The notes under the pieces were generated by a model that had not been told where the DNA came from, did no database searches, and saw nothing but the letters and a program-made list of their open reading frames with translations. The position numbers and the translations under genes were made by a program. Positions 32,055-41,059 of a stretch of 64,000 nucleotides of DNA are shown here, piece after piece. Position 1 is the first letter of the stretch. Each line of letters starts with the position of its first letter. The DNA comes from Amorphoplanes digitatis (lineage in GTDB: Bacteria > Actinomycetota > Actinomycetes > Mycobacteriales > Micromonosporaceae), in contig NZ_JACHNH010000001.1 in NCBI RefSeq assembly GCF_014205335.1, forward strand, positions 8,116,501-8,180,500, given 5' to 3'.

Positions 32055-32495
32055 TCAAAGCACACCCGGCGATGGTGCCGGCGAGTCAGGAGCCTCACCG
32101 TCGCGGAAAGCAACGACGTCGGCCCGCAACTCGTCGTCATCGACCTCGTCCAAGTCGATCGTGGCGACCAGACCAGCCAGGCGGGCCAACTCGCCCGGAT
32201 GGGTGGCCCAGTATTCCGCCGGTACCCGGCGAAGGACGGCTGTCAGTAGGTCACCCGGGTAGTAGTCGCCTTCGGCGAGCGGGTCGTGTTCGAGAACGTC
32301 AAGCGCTCGCGGCACCAGAACCAACACGCCTTCTCGCTGGCCGAGCAGCACCCGCAGGTCTTCGACCTCAAGCGTGCCGATCGGTTTGCGGCGCAGCTCG
32401 TGAACCGTGGCGACAAGCTTGGTAGCACCAGCCGGCGCGTCATCCCAGGCGTCGCCCTCAAACTCTTCGAGGGATTGCTCTAGTGCGTCGGTCAT
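32055..32495 (-). CDS. CdiI-family contact-dependent growth inhibition immunity protein
   Basis: 146 residues. The pattern LRRKPIGTLEVEDLRVLLGQREGVLVLVPRALDVLEHDPLAEGDYYPGDLLTAVL is that of actinobacterial proteins annotated as CDI system immunity proteins. GAACGGGAG precedes the ATG. No toxin gene is beside it: upstream on the same strand is only a short open stretch ending just before it that could be a toxin or carrier remnant. It may be an orphan immunity gene giving protection against neighbours' toxins. Confidence 0.75.
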   Translation of the reverse strand: MTDALEQSLEEFEGDAWDDAPAGATKLVATVHELRRKPIGTLEVEDLRVLLGQREGVLVLVPRALDVLEHDPLAEGDYYPGDLLTAVLRRVPAEYWATHPGELARLAGLVATIDLDEVDDDELRADVVAFRDGEAPDSPAPSPGVL

Positions 32496-32982
32496 GGCAT
32501 CTCCCGTTCAGTGGGGGACTCACGGTACAAACTGCTCGGAGTGATCGAGCAGCCGACTCGCTTCACCGAGTTCGTCCTGCGCGGGAGATCGCTGCTCCTC
32601 CGACAGCCGCACATTGCTGACCTCCCGCTTGAGTTGTCTGATTTCGCTTGATCAAGCCGCGCCACACCAGGGTAAGGCCGCCGCTCGACCGGGATCGTCG
32701 CGGCCGATTTGTGGGTCAATTGGCTGGCCGCCGGGGGCATCGCATTGAACATCACGAACGGTCGCACGATGATCCGACCACTCCACCACAGCGGTCGCGG
32801 TCCGAGCGTTCTCTGCGGCAGAAGTCAGGATCCCTCGCAGCGAGAAGCGCCTCAGGTCGGGCCTGTCAAACGAACGGCAGGTGTAACTCGAGCGACCCCG
32901 GCCTCGGTGATCATGGCTGCAGGATGGGGTCGGCTACCAGCGAAAGGACTGACGTGCTCGGTGACTGTGGGTGGTGCCGCTG
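32496..32982. other. Gene-poor stretch with a possible relic on the minus strand
   Basis: 487 bp without a supported gene. On the minus strand about 43 codons ending at the TGA 32522-32520 read like a coiled-coil C-terminus (EIRQLKREVSNVRLSEEQ), but they have no start codon in a sensible place and are closed upstream by a stop. It could be the end of a decayed gene that once preceded the immunity gene. Confidence 0.4.
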
Positions 32983-33285
32983 ATGACCGCCTCGATTGAG
33001 ATTTGGGCGCAAGGCGACCCGACCGGCGAGTCTGTGGTCTACCGATGGGAGGCCGATCAACAGACCGGTTTCGTGACGTTCGAGGTAGCGACCCGGAAGG
33101 TCCGGCTGGCGGACGAAAACGGTCTGCCGATCGGGGATCTGTTGTTCGATCCTGCCGCGGGTGAGCCGTCGGGCACTGCCCCCGGCATGAACCAACGGTT
33201 GTTCAACCAGGTGGTCGTCGCGATCATGCGTGCGTACAGGCGGGCCGGAAAGGCGCCGGCCACCGCACACGCCTACTACTACTGA
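32983..33285 (+). CDS. Hypothetical protein, 100 residues
   Basis: No family recognised. It is a compact alpha/beta sequence with TASIEIWAQGDPTGESVVYRW at the N-terminus, a central DENGLPIGDLLFDP and a C-terminal helix LFNQVVVAIMRAYRRAGKAP ending AYYY. The ATG at 32983 is preceded by GGGTGG. There is no signal peptide. It lies in a gene-poor 1.6-kb stretch after the tRNA and the CdiI gene. Confidence 0.55.
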   Translation: MTASIEIWAQGDPTGESVVYRWEADQQTGFVTFEVATRKVRLADENGLPIGDLLFDPAAGEPSGTAPGMNQRLFNQVVVAIMRAYRRAGKAPATAHAYYY

Positions 33286-33549
33286 CACCTCAGCACGGCC
33301 CGGATGGCTGCCCGTCAGCTCGCGAGCACCCTGGCCCTGGGTACGCACCGAGCGAGTCACCGCGACTTCTCGTGCGCCCGGCACGCGGGTTGCGCCGGAC
33401 TCGCCAGGTGCACGGAGGCTCAGGAAGGTCGTCGCGGCGCGCTGGACGGGAACGTCAGGAGCAGGACCGCTCCGGACCGCGGCGAGGCCAGCTGCTCCCC
33501 TGACTGCCCGATGAGTGTCAGCTTGCCGGGGAATGGGTAATCAGATCTG

Positions 33550-34593
33550 ATGCGGAGCGGAGTTACGCAAGCAGCGGATGGTGCGCCCGGGGTCACTCGG
33601 CGCATTGCTCGCCTGCTTGTGCTGCTCGGCGTGGCCGTTGCGGTGTATCTAGCACTGAGCCTTTTCGATCATGCGGCGCGGGCCGATGCGGGGTCGATTG
33701 ATCAAATTGGCGCTACGGATCCGGTCGCCTCGGGCAAGGCCGCGGGCGCCAGAAAAGTCATCCCGAAGCCGAAGTCGATCATTCCGAAGTCGACCGCCCT
33801 GAGGGTTCTCCCGCACAGGATCCACCGGCCAGCGATCAAGACACCCAAGGTCCGCCCGCCGAAGATCCAGAAACCCAAGACGGCTCATGCCCTTCAAAAC
33901 CAGGCATCGGAGAGGGTCTCGGCGCCGAGCATCCGCGACGGCGGGACGGTCCGGACATCGGAGCTCCGTCAGCCCACGTCCGATGCGGCCCGAGACGCCG
34001 CCCGAGCCACGGTGACCCCGGCAGGGATGGCGGTCATACGGCAGAAAGTGTCGACCCCCACCCAGATCTCTTCTCTGCCCAAGCTCGCCGATCTGGCGCA
34101 GGCCGCATTTGCCTCTTGGCCGCGGCCTCCCGATCCGCCGCAGCTCCAACTCCCCGCTTTGCCGCAGCTGCCGTCATGGCCGCAGCTGACCAACCTGCCG
34201 CAGGCCCACCTCCCCGCACTGCCGCAGCAGCCCGGGCCGCCGCAGGCCTGGGCGCCAGCACCGGCCCGAACCACGGCGTCGCTCAACGCCCTAGTGCCAC
34301 ACCAGCCGCTCATGCCGGCGGCCTCCGCACCGACACCCGGGCTGTCCGGCGTGACCAAGCCGCCGACAGCACGGGCTCAACCGCGGACAGCGCCGCTCCC
34401 GGCCCCGTCACGCCAGCCGCCCGACCGCTCGACTTCCACCGGACAAGCACGTGACTCCGGCAGCGGAAACGCGCCCGTGATGGGCACCGTCTCGTCGTCG
34501 TGGCGGGCCGAAGTGGTGGCCACCGGCTGTCGCCTGGCCACCGATCTCATCGCCCGCGGACGCACCGTCCGCTACGCGGGCCCTCCCAGCTGA
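33550..34593 (+). CDS. Pro/Gln-rich cell-surface protein with N-terminal membrane anchor
   Basis: 347 residues. One hydrophobic segment at about 21-41 (ARLLVLLGVAVAVYLALSLF) acts as signal anchor. After it comes a Lys/Pro-rich stretch (KVIPKPKSIIPKST, KTPKVRPPKIQKPK) and a low-complexity region at about 195-260 with repeated LPxLPxxPQ units (PQLQLPALPQLPSWPQL). The C-terminal 35 residues (SSWRAEVVATGCRL onwards) look folded. Cationic Lys-Pro segments may lie along the wall polymers. No enzyme domain is seen. The LuxR-type regulator gene lies 81 bp downstream on the same strand. Confidence 0.65.
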   Translation: MRSGVTQAADGAPGVTRRIARLLVLLGVAVAVYLALSLFDHAARADAGSIDQIGATDPVASGKAAGARKVIPKPKSIIPKSTALRVLPHRIHRPAIKTPKVRPPKIQKPKTAHALQNQASERVSAPSIRDGGTVRTSELRQPTSDAARDAARATVTPAGMAVIRQKVSTPTQISSLPKLADLAQAAFASWPRPPDPPQLQLPALPQLPSWPQLTNLPQAHLPALPQQPGPPQAWAPAPARTTASLNALVPHQPLMPAASAPTPGLSGVTKPPTARAQPRTAPLPAPSRQPPDRSTSTGQARDSGSGNAPVMGTVSSSWRAEVVATGCRLATDLIARGRTVRYAGPPS

Positions 34594-34674
34594 ACGAACT
34601 CCCGCAGGGATTCCGGAAACCGGCCGGCACCAGTTCGGCCGTCCCGAAGCTTTGACCCTGGCTGGGAGGCCATC

Positions 34675-35283
34675 GTGATCCGCATTCTGCTCATCGAACC
34701 CATGAATCTGCTCCGCGGCGCCCTCGTCGCAACGTTGTCCGCTGAGGAAGACCTCGAGGTGATCGCTGACCTGGGCACCCTCGACCAGGCGCCGGACATG
34801 GCCCGCGCGGTGCCGCCGGACGTGGCCGTGGTCAACATCGCGCTGCTGGCCGGCGCCGGCCTGTCCACGTTCGCCCGGCTCACCGCGGAGCAGCCCGACT
34901 GCGCCACCTTGTTGCTGGCCGGCCCGGAAGAGTCCGGACTGCTCAACCGCGCGCTTGACCTGCGCATCGACGGCGTCGTCGGCACACAGGCCGCCCCCTG
35001 TGAGCTGATCCGCGGCATCCGCCGGCTCGTCCGTGGCGAACGGGTCATCGACGCGAGCCTGGCCGTGGCGATGGTGACGGCGCCACGCAGTCCACTATCG
35101 AGGCGTGAACTCAACGTGCTCAGCGTGGCCGCGTCCGGGGTGCCGTCCACGGAGGTCGCCGCCGAACTGCACCTGAGCGCCGGCACCGTACGCAACTACA
35201 TCTCGGCGATCCTCCGCAAAACCGGCGCCCGCAACCGCTTGGAGGCGGTCCGTCTCGCGGAGGGCGCCGGTTGGCTCCAATGA
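34675..35283 (+). CDS. LuxR-type response regulator with an atypical receiver (D54N)
   Basis: 202 residues from GTG 34675. The receiver-like domain keeps the fold (MIRILLIEPMNLLRGAL, then DVAVVNIALLAGAGL), but the acidic pair is reduced to one Glu (E8) and the phosphoacceptor position is Asn (N54). A NarL-type HTH follows (LSRRELNVLSVAASGVPSTEVAAELHLS, TVRNYISAIL). Without the Asp it cannot be phosphorylated in the normal way, so it probably works as a constitutive, ligand-gated or protein-gated regulator. No kinase gene is adjacent. Confidence 0.87.
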   Translation: MIRILLIEPMNLLRGALVATLSAEEDLEVIADLGTLDQAPDMARAVPPDVAVVNIALLAGAGLSTFARLTAEQPDCATLLLAGPEESGLLNRALDLRIDGVVGTQAAPCELIRGIRRLVRGERVIDASLAVAMVTAPRSPLSRRELNVLSVAASGVPSTEVAAELHLSAGTVRNYISAILRKTGARNRLEAVRLAEGAGWLQ

Positions 35284-35293
35284 CGGCGACGTG

Positions 35294-35317
35294 GCCGCAC
35301 CCCGGGCGGGGTGCGGC
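35294..35317 (+). terminator. Terminator between convergent genes
   Basis: GCCGCACCCC and GGGGTGCGGC form a perfect 10-bp stem with loop GGGC, 11 bp after the LuxR stop. It lies 18 bp from the end of the convergent secreted-protein gene and may serve both. Confidence 0.78.
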
Positions 35318-35334
35318 TGCGTCGGAGGTACCGA

Positions 35335-35880
35335 TCAGAGCTGGCCGAGCAGCGCCAGGATGGCGTTGAGGAGCGCTGCCAGTCCACCCGCGGTGGGGGT
35401 GCCGTCGAGCAGGTGGGTGATCGCGCACAGCAGGTTGCCGAGCAGGCTGCCGGGCGCCTGCACCGCGGTGATCACCAGGTGCACCTGGTTCAGGTCGACC
35501 ACCAGGCCGAGCAGGTCAAGGTGCAGTGGCCCGAGCACGAGGTTCAACACCTGACACGTCGCGGCCGCGACGGTCACGGGCATGCTCACGGTACGGGTGA
35601 CCGTACCGATGGTGGCGCCGGACGAGTCGCTGACCGTACCGGTGAGCACACCGGTGGCCAGCAGGTTCCCGTTCCGCTGCGAGAACCCCGTCGGGGTGAA
35701 GGTGCCGGCGAAGGAGCCGTTGTCGGCCGTGCCGGTGATCGGTGTGGCGAGGGCAGTTACCGGCGGCGCGGCCGCCGGGGCACTTGGGGCGGCATTGGCC
35801 ACACCAGCACCCGCGAAGCTGAGTCCCAACGCCGCAAGCAATGCTACGACGATCATCGATAGCCGAGTCCGAGATGCCAT
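35335..35880 (-). CDS. Secreted protein with hydrophobic C-terminal helices
   Basis: 181 residues. AGGAGGA lies just before the start; ATG 35880 is preferred to 35883 on spacing. The signal peptide is about residues 1-31 (GVANAAPS). A beta-rich domain (ITGTADNGSFAGTFTPTGFSQRNG, LTGTVSDSSG) comes next, then a Leu-rich segment (VLGPLHLDLLGLVVDLNQVHLVI) and LLGNLLCAITHLLDGT. This pattern is common among secreted actinomycete proteins of unknown function; the Leu-rich end may be amphipathic. Confidence 0.72.
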   Translation of the reverse strand: MASRTRLSMIVVALLAALGLSFAGAGVANAAPSAPAAAPPVTALATPITGTADNGSFAGTFTPTGFSQRNGNLLATGVLTGTVSDSSGATIGTVTRTVSMPVTVAAATCQVLNLVLGPLHLDLLGLVVDLNQVHLVITAVQAPGSLLGNLLCAITHLLDGTPTAGGLAALLNAILALLGQL

Positions 35881-36070
35881 CATTCCTCCTGCTGATCACG
35901 ATCCGCTTGACTTCTGCTGTCATCGATAAGCCTCGTTGCCGGTGTGGACTCAACCCAGTGAGTGCTGTCATCGGCTGACGGTGAGCGGAGTCAGAGCGAT
36001 CGCTGACAAACGTCATGTTTGCGGCACGATGACCGGCTGAACGACCCAGCGAAGGACTCGTGGCAGGAGG

Positions 36071-36670
36071 CTACGAATTCTGCCAGAGGAAACGGCCTTC
36101 CCGGAGATCCGGCGACAGGAACACGTAGCCGATGCCGGCGTCACCGAAATTGATCGGGAAGGGAAGTCGTTCGGATTCCCACTGGAGCAGGAGCCCGTAG
36201 CCCTCCCCCGGCACCTCCGGGTTCTGCAACCACAGCGGCTCACCATTGGTGAACTGATAGCTGTCCGGGTCATCCGGTACCGCCACGAGCAGGTGATCGG
36301 CGGCGACCGTTGGCCCGGTCGCCTGCGCCGACACGTCGATCGGCCGCGGATCGTCGGAGCCGTAGACCTCCACTATCGACCCGTACACCCCGAGCAGCGG
36401 CAGTCGCCCGTCGGGCTGGATGATGACGGCGTTCTCACCGCCGTCCGCCTCCCAGGCGTCGTCCACGTACTCCGTGGCGTCGGTCATGAAGACGTAAATC
36501 AGCCCAGCCGGGAGCTTGATCTGCGCGATGAACGACATCGGCGTGCCGTGGTTCCGAGAAATCGGCCACTGCGGCTGCTCAAGCCACACCGGCTGGCCGC
36601 CCATCTTGGAGATCGGTTCCACCACCGGGCCATCGGCAGGCTCCACGGTGAAGAAGTTGCGGCGCGACAT
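36071..36670 (-). CDS. DUF1963 (YwqG-like) protein
   Basis: 199 residues. The DUF1963 pattern is visible: GGQPVWLEQPQWPIS, a central PMSFIAQIKLP, GLIYVFMTDA, and a final FGDAGIGYVFLSPDLREGRFLWQ. The family function is unknown (YwqG is uncharacterised in Bacillus). Start ATG 36670 gives the complete domain. The gene is separated by 190 bp from the upstream secreted protein gene, and no partner is evident. Confidence 0.85.
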   Translation of the reverse strand: MSRRNFFTVEPADGPVVEPISKMGGQPVWLEQPQWPISRNHGTPMSFIAQIKLPAGLIYVFMTDATEYVDDAWEADGGENAVIIQPDGRLPLLGVYGSIVEVYGSDDPRPIDVSAQATGPTVAADHLLVAVPDDPDSYQFTNGEPLWLQNPEVPGEGYGLLLQWESERLPFPINFGDAGIGYVFLSPDLREGRFLWQNS

Positions 36671-37054
36671 TGTCGTCTCCGATTCCGAACGCAGGGATTT
36701 GACGGACGTGCGGATCCACGACGCCGTCGTGGCCTGCTCGCCGTCCGGCAACCGAACCCGGCAGACCCACCAAAGCCGAGCCGAGGCGGGCATGATCGCA
36801 CACGCGGGTCACCGCGGCCGGCCAGGCGGTCGCCTCGCGGCGCGATCGGGCGCGAACGGCACCGCGCAGGCAGCGCGCATCGGGCATCGCGCCCCAATTC
36901 CGGCGCGAAGAAGTTGCAATTCGATCGACGCCTTTGATCGGCCGCCCGCGGCAGGTAATAGTTTGCCGATGGGTCGCCTGCCGCTTGGTTTACCGCAAGT
37001 GAGGCCGACAACAATCCAGACCCGTCAAAGCCAGCCATCCTGGAGGTCCGGTCC
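36671..37054. other. Divergent intergenic region
   Basis: 384 bp between the DUF1963 gene and the nuclease gene. No open frame has coding character. The nuclease ribosome binding site TGGAGG is at 37040-37045. No clear hairpin or dyad was found. Confidence 0.5.
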
Positions 37055-40000
37055 GTGTCTCGTGCGTTCATCAGGCGACTCACCATAGGAGCGTTGCCAC
37101 TATCCATAGTGGCGGCCGTCGCCGCAGCACCCCTCACCCCCGCGTTCGCCAACCCGGCGGGTACCGGGCTGATCATCAGCGAGGTCTACGTCAACGGCGG
37201 CTCCTCCGGTGCCAGCTACCTGAACAAGTTCGTCGAGCTTTACAACCCGACGTCGAGCGGCCTGCCGCTGACCGGCAGCACCCTGCAGTACCGGGCGGCC
37301 ACCAGCACGGTCGTGCCGGGCGGCGCCCAGGTCTTCGCCCTGTCCGGGACCGTGGCCCCGCACGGCTACTTCCTGATCCAGCTGCCGAGCAACAACGCGA
37401 GCACCAACCCGGGTGAGCCCCTGCCCACCCCCGATCTGACCAGCACCGTCAACCCGGGCGCGGCAGGTGGAACGCTCTACGTCGCCGCCAGTGCGACCGG
37501 CGTCCTGCCCACCGACGCCGCGGTCGTCGACAAGCTCGGCTGGGGCACCAGCAACTCGCCGGAGGGCGCGGCCGCGACCGGTAACTCGCTCGTCCTGAGC
37601 TACCAGCGCGCCGCGACCGGCGCGGACACGGACAACAACAGCGCCGACTTCGCCGCGGCCACGCCGACGCCGCGGAATTCCGGTGGCGGCACCGCGGCGG
37701 TCGCGGTGACCGACCCGGGCACCCAGAACGCCACCGCCGGCGAGGCCATCGCGCCGCTGACCCTGGCGGCCACCGGCGGCGCCGCGCCGTACACGTGGTC
37801 CGGTTCCGGCCTGCCCGCCGGCCTGGCGGTCTCCCCCGCCGGCATCCTTTCCGGTACGCCGACCGACGCCGGCACCTCGAGCGTGACGGTGACGGCCACC
37901 GACTCGGGCGGTGCGACCGGCTCGGCGTCGTTCACCTTCCAGGTGGCGGCCGCGCCGGTCACGGCATCGATCGCCGAGATCCAGGGCACGAACACAAACA
38001 CTTCCCCGTACGCGGGGAAGAGCGTGACCACGACCGGCGTCGTCACCGCGGCGTACCCGGTCGGGGGTTTGAATGGTTTCTTCCTGGAGAGCGGTGGCCC
38101 GGACCTGACGCCGGGGGCCTCGGACGCGGTTTTCGTCTTCGGTTCGATCTCGGCCGGGCAGGTTGCCGTCGGTGACAGCGTGCGGGTCACCGGCTCGGTG
38201 GTGGAGTTCCAGGGCCTGACCGAGATCAGCGGGCCGACGGTCACGAAGCTCGCCGACCCGCTGCCCGCGGTCGTCGCGGAGACCCTGCCGTGGACCGCTC
38301 TCGACACCGACGCCGAGAAGGAGGCGTACGAGGGTGAGCTGATCGCGCCGCAGGGCACGTTCACCGTGTCGGACAACTACGACACGAACTTCTACGGCTC
38401 GTTCACGCTGGCCGCCGGCGACAAGCCGCTGCGCCAGCCGACCGACGCCGGGCGGGCCGGCAGCGCCGCGGCGCAGGCCGTGGTCGCCGACAACGCGGCC
38501 CGCATGATCACTCTCGATGACGGCTCGAGCCTGAACTACAGCAGCGCCGCGAATACGGGTAAGCCGCTGCCGTGGCTCACGCCCGGCAACGCCGCCAGCG
38601 TCGGCTCGAAGGTGACCTTCCACCAGCCGGTGATCCTGGACTACCGCTTCTCGCTGTGGAACATGCAGCCGCCGCGGCAGGTCACCGACGACGGCGCGGC
38701 GGTCGCGACGTTCAGCGACATCCGGGCCGGCAAGCAGCGGCCGGCCGCCCTGCAGGGCACCAGGATCGGCACGTTCAACGTGCAGAACTACTTCCCGATG
38801 ACCGGCGAGGAGTACGTGACGCGGGGCCTCGGCACCTGCACGTACTACAACGACCGGGCCGGCAACCACATCACGGTGAACCGGTGCTCCGGCCCCGGCA
38901 ACTCGCCCGGCCCGCGCGGTGCCGCCGATGCCGTCAGCTTCGCCCGCCAGCAGGCGAAGATCGTCACCGGCATCAACCGGCTCGGCGCGAGCATCGTCTC
39001 CCTCGAGGAGGTCGAGAACTCGGCGTGGTTCGGCGAGGATCGGGACAGCGCGCTCGCCGGGCTGGTCGACGCGCTCAACGCCGCGGCGGGCTCGGCCGTG
39101 TGGGCGTACGCCCCGTCGCCGTCCGCCGACAAGCTGCCGCCGCTCGCCCAGCAGGACGTGATCCGGACGGCCTTCATCTACAAGCCGGCCGAGGTCTCGC
39201 TGGTCGGGGAGCCGGCGGTGCTGTCAACCGAGTCGGACGAGGGCGAGCCTTTCTCGATCGCTCGGGAGCCGGACGCGCACGGCTTCAAGAAGGCCGGCGC
39301 CAGCGACCTCGACGCGTTCCTGGTCGTCTCCAACCACTGGAAGTCCAAGGGCAGCGGCACTCCGCTCTACGACGGCGACGCCGAGGACACCTCGTCGCCC
39401 GCCAACAACCAGGGCGCGTTCAACGCGACCCGGGTACGTGAGGCGCAGGCCGTTGTCACGTTCGCGAACGAGGTCGCGGCGAGCCTCGGCACGACCAGGA
39501 TCTTCCTGGTCGGCGACTTCAACTCGTACACCCACGAGGACCCGATCCACGTCCTGTACGAGGCCGGCTACACCGACCTGGGCAGCAGGTACGACCCGAA
39601 CGAGCACACATACGGGTTCAACGACCTGCAGGGCTCGCTCGACCACGTGCTGGCCAGCCCGACCGCCCTGGCGATGGTCACCGGGGCGGACGTCTGGCAG
39701 ATCAACGCCCAGGAAGCGGTCGCGTACAACTACAGCCGCTACAACTACAACGCCACGCTGCTCTTCGATGGCAGCGACCCGTTCGCGGCCTCCGACCACG
39801 ACCCGGTCATCGTCGGCCTGAACCTGCCGTCGACCCCGGCGTGGAACGCCACGAAGATCTACCAGGCCGGCGACACGGTCGCCTACCAGGGCGCGATCTA
39901 CCGCGCACTGTGGTGGACGATCTGGCAGGCACCGGGCAACCCGTACGGCGCCTGGGAACAGATCGCTACTGCCGCGGACGGCACCGCCATCTGGACCCCG

Positions 40001-40120
40001 TCACGCATCTTCACCGCCGGCGACACGGTCGTCTACCAGGGCAAGAAGTACGTCGCCCAGTGGTGGACCCGCAACCAGGTACCCGGCAAGCCGTTCAGCC
40101 CGTGGAAGGCAGTCAGCTAA
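37055..40120 (+). CDS. ExeM/NucH-family secreted endonuclease with lamin-tail and CBM5/12 domains
   Basis: 1021 residues from GTG 37055. A signal peptide (about 1-32) is followed by a lamin-tail domain (about 33-190: IISEVYVNGGSSGA, FVELYNPTSSGLPL), an Ig-like putative domain, and an OB-fold/ExeM region (VTTTGVVTAAYP). The endonuclease/exonuclease/phosphatase domain (about 570-925) has GTFNVQNYF, SLEEVEN, FLVGDFNSY, GSLDHVLAS and SDHDPVIV, i.e. a full catalytic set. Two C-terminal CBM5/12-like modules follow, each AWxxxxxYxAGDTVxYQGxxYxAxWW. It should degrade extracellular DNA and be held on chitin or another polysaccharide. A broken second copy of its 3' end lies 9.1 kb downstream, across the defence island. 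Confidence 0.92.
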   Translation: MSRAFIRRLTIGALPLSIVAAVAAAPLTPAFANPAGTGLIISEVYVNGGSSGASYLNKFVELYNPTSSGLPLTGSTLQYRAATSTVVPGGAQVFALSGTVAPHGYFLIQLPSNNASTNPGEPLPTPDLTSTVNPGAAGGTLYVAASATGVLPTDAAVVDKLGWGTSNSPEGAAATGNSLVLSYQRAATGADTDNNSADFAAATPTPRNSGGGTAAVAVTDPGTQNATAGEAIAPLTLAATGGAAPYTWSGSGLPAGLAVSPAGILSGTPTDAGTSSVTVTATDSGGATGSASFTFQVAAAPVTASIAEIQGTNTNTSPYAGKSVTTTGVVTAAYPVGGLNGFFLESGGPDLTPGASDAVFVFGSISAGQVAVGDSVRVTGSVVEFQGLTEISGPTVTKLADPLPAVVAETLPWTALDTDAEKEAYEGELIAPQGTFTVSDNYDTNFYGSFTLAAGDKPLRQPTDAGRAGSAAAQAVVADNAARMITLDDGSSLNYSSAANTGKPLPWLTPGNAASVGSKVTFHQPVILDYRFSLWNMQPPRQVTDDGAAVATFSDIRAGKQRPAALQGTRIGTFNVQNYFPMTGEEYVTRGLGTCTYYNDRAGNHITVNRCSGPGNSPGPRGAADAVSFARQQAKIVTGINRLGASIVSLEEVENSAWFGEDRDSALAGLVDALNAAAGSAVWAYAPSPSADKLPPLAQQDVIRTAFIYKPAEVSLVGEPAVLSTESDEGEPFSIAREPDAHGFKKAGASDLDAFLVVSNHWKSKGSGTPLYDGDAEDTSSPANNQGAFNATRVREAQAVVTFANEVAASLGTTRIFLVGDFNSYTHEDPIHVLYEAGYTDLGSRYDPNEHTYGFNDLQGSLDHVLASPTALAMVTGADVWQINAQEAVAYNYSRYNYNATLLFDGSDPFAASDHDPVIVGLNLPSTPAWNATKIYQAGDTVAYQGAIYRALWWTIWQAPGNPYGAWEQIATAADGTAIWTPSRIFTAGDTVVYQGKKYVAQWWTRNQVPGKPFSPWKAVS

Positions 40121-40135
40121 CAAGGTCGACGGCGG

Positions 40136-40164
40136 CGGCCCGGGGCTCAACAGGCCCCGGGCCG
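40136..40164 (+). terminator. Terminator of the nuclease gene
   Basis: CGGCCCGGGGC and GCCCCGGGCCG form a perfect 11-bp stem with loop near TCAACA, 16 bp after the stop. The same element, mutated, follows the broken copy at 49534. Confidence 0.8.
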
Positions 40165-40256
40165 TCAGGCATCACCCAGATGAGCGGTACGTGAAAGAGC
40201 CTCACTACCCACACTGGTTCTACTACCTCCGAGGCGGATTGTCAGGACTGCGGCCC

Positions 40257-40946
40257 TCATCTACCCAAGCGGCCGCGGATCTCATCGCGTGCATCTGGCG
40301 GCAACCTCCGGTAGGTGTTCCACGCACGATCGAGCGGAGTGAGGACCCGCCGGCCTCTGGCGATCCAGCGCTGTAGCTGCCGGCGGTCGTCATCGTCGAG
40401 GGAGTTGATGGCGGTCAGCACCTCGTCGGCTCGCGCCGGCGAACCATTCGAACCCGCCCGGCATCGTTTGCACTCGGTGACCAGCATGACGCGCTCCCTG
40501 CCATCAGGAAGCAGCGTCGGGCGTCGGCTCACCGATAGGACGCCCGTCTGGGTGGAGTCATCGGGGTAGGGCTCCCCGCCAGAAATACCGCATATCGTGC
40601 ACATGTAGTCGTCGCGGCTCAGCGCGGCCTGCTTTTCCTTGGCAGACATCGTGTTCTGCGGTGCCGCCGCGCGGCGGGCGGCAGGGTCCCAGACGGGCAC
40701 CCCGACATGCAGGAACCGCTGTTCCTCCGCCAGCAGCGAGGCATCCTCCGTGCTGGTAAGGATTGACCACCGATAGTCCCGCAGGTCACGGAGCCTGCGG
40801 TCGGCCTGGCTAACCCCAGGGAACGCGAGACGCAGCTGTTCCTTAGTAAAGGTGTTGCCTTCGCCGACCACCTGCACGAGCCACAATGCAGCGCGCACCA
40901 TCGTGCCGCCTTTGAAGTCGGGGTCATCCCAGGCCGGAAGATCCAC
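40257..40946 (-). CDS. HNH-like zinc-finger protein of the defence island
   Basis: 229 residues from GTG 40946, with GGGAGGGG upstream. The N-terminal part (about 15-65) is a possible winged helix (FTKEQLRLAFPGVSQADRRLRDLRDY). The C-terminal half has a treble-clef-type zinc site, DDYMCTICG (C116, C119) and TECKRCRAG (C159, C162), as in HNH nucleases, but between them VLSVSRRP replaces the L-x-H-H of the HNH core, so the catalytic His is not evident. It is divergent from the ParB-like gene across 113 bp. It may be an inactive HNH fold used for DNA recognition or control, or a nuclease with an unusual active site. Base composition is below that of the flanks. Confidence 0.72.
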   Translation of the reverse strand: MDLPAWDDPDFKGGTMVRAALWLVQVVGEGNTFTKEQLRLAFPGVSQADRRLRDLRDYRWSILTSTEDASLLAEEQRFLHVGVPVWDPAARRAAAPQNTMSAKEKQAALSRDDYMCTICGISGGEPYPDDSTQTGVLSVSRRPTLLPDGRERVMLVTECKRCRAGSNGSPARADEVLTAINSLDDDDRRQLQRWIARGRRVLTPLDRAWNTYRRLPPDARDEIRGRLGR

Positions 40947-41059
40947 TCTTGCCCCTCCCGTCGCACAGGCACCTGGCCGATCGCAGGTTGCCCGCGAAAT
41001 GTCAGTGGGTGCTGCCATCATGCACGAAGCAACTGGCACAGGTCCTGGGAGGCTCCAGC

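Noticed and set aside
31888..33549. A tRNA-integrated element at tRNA-Arg
   Set aside because: No integrase, excisionase or repeated tRNA 3' end was seen; low gene density and an orphan immunity gene alone do not prove integration.
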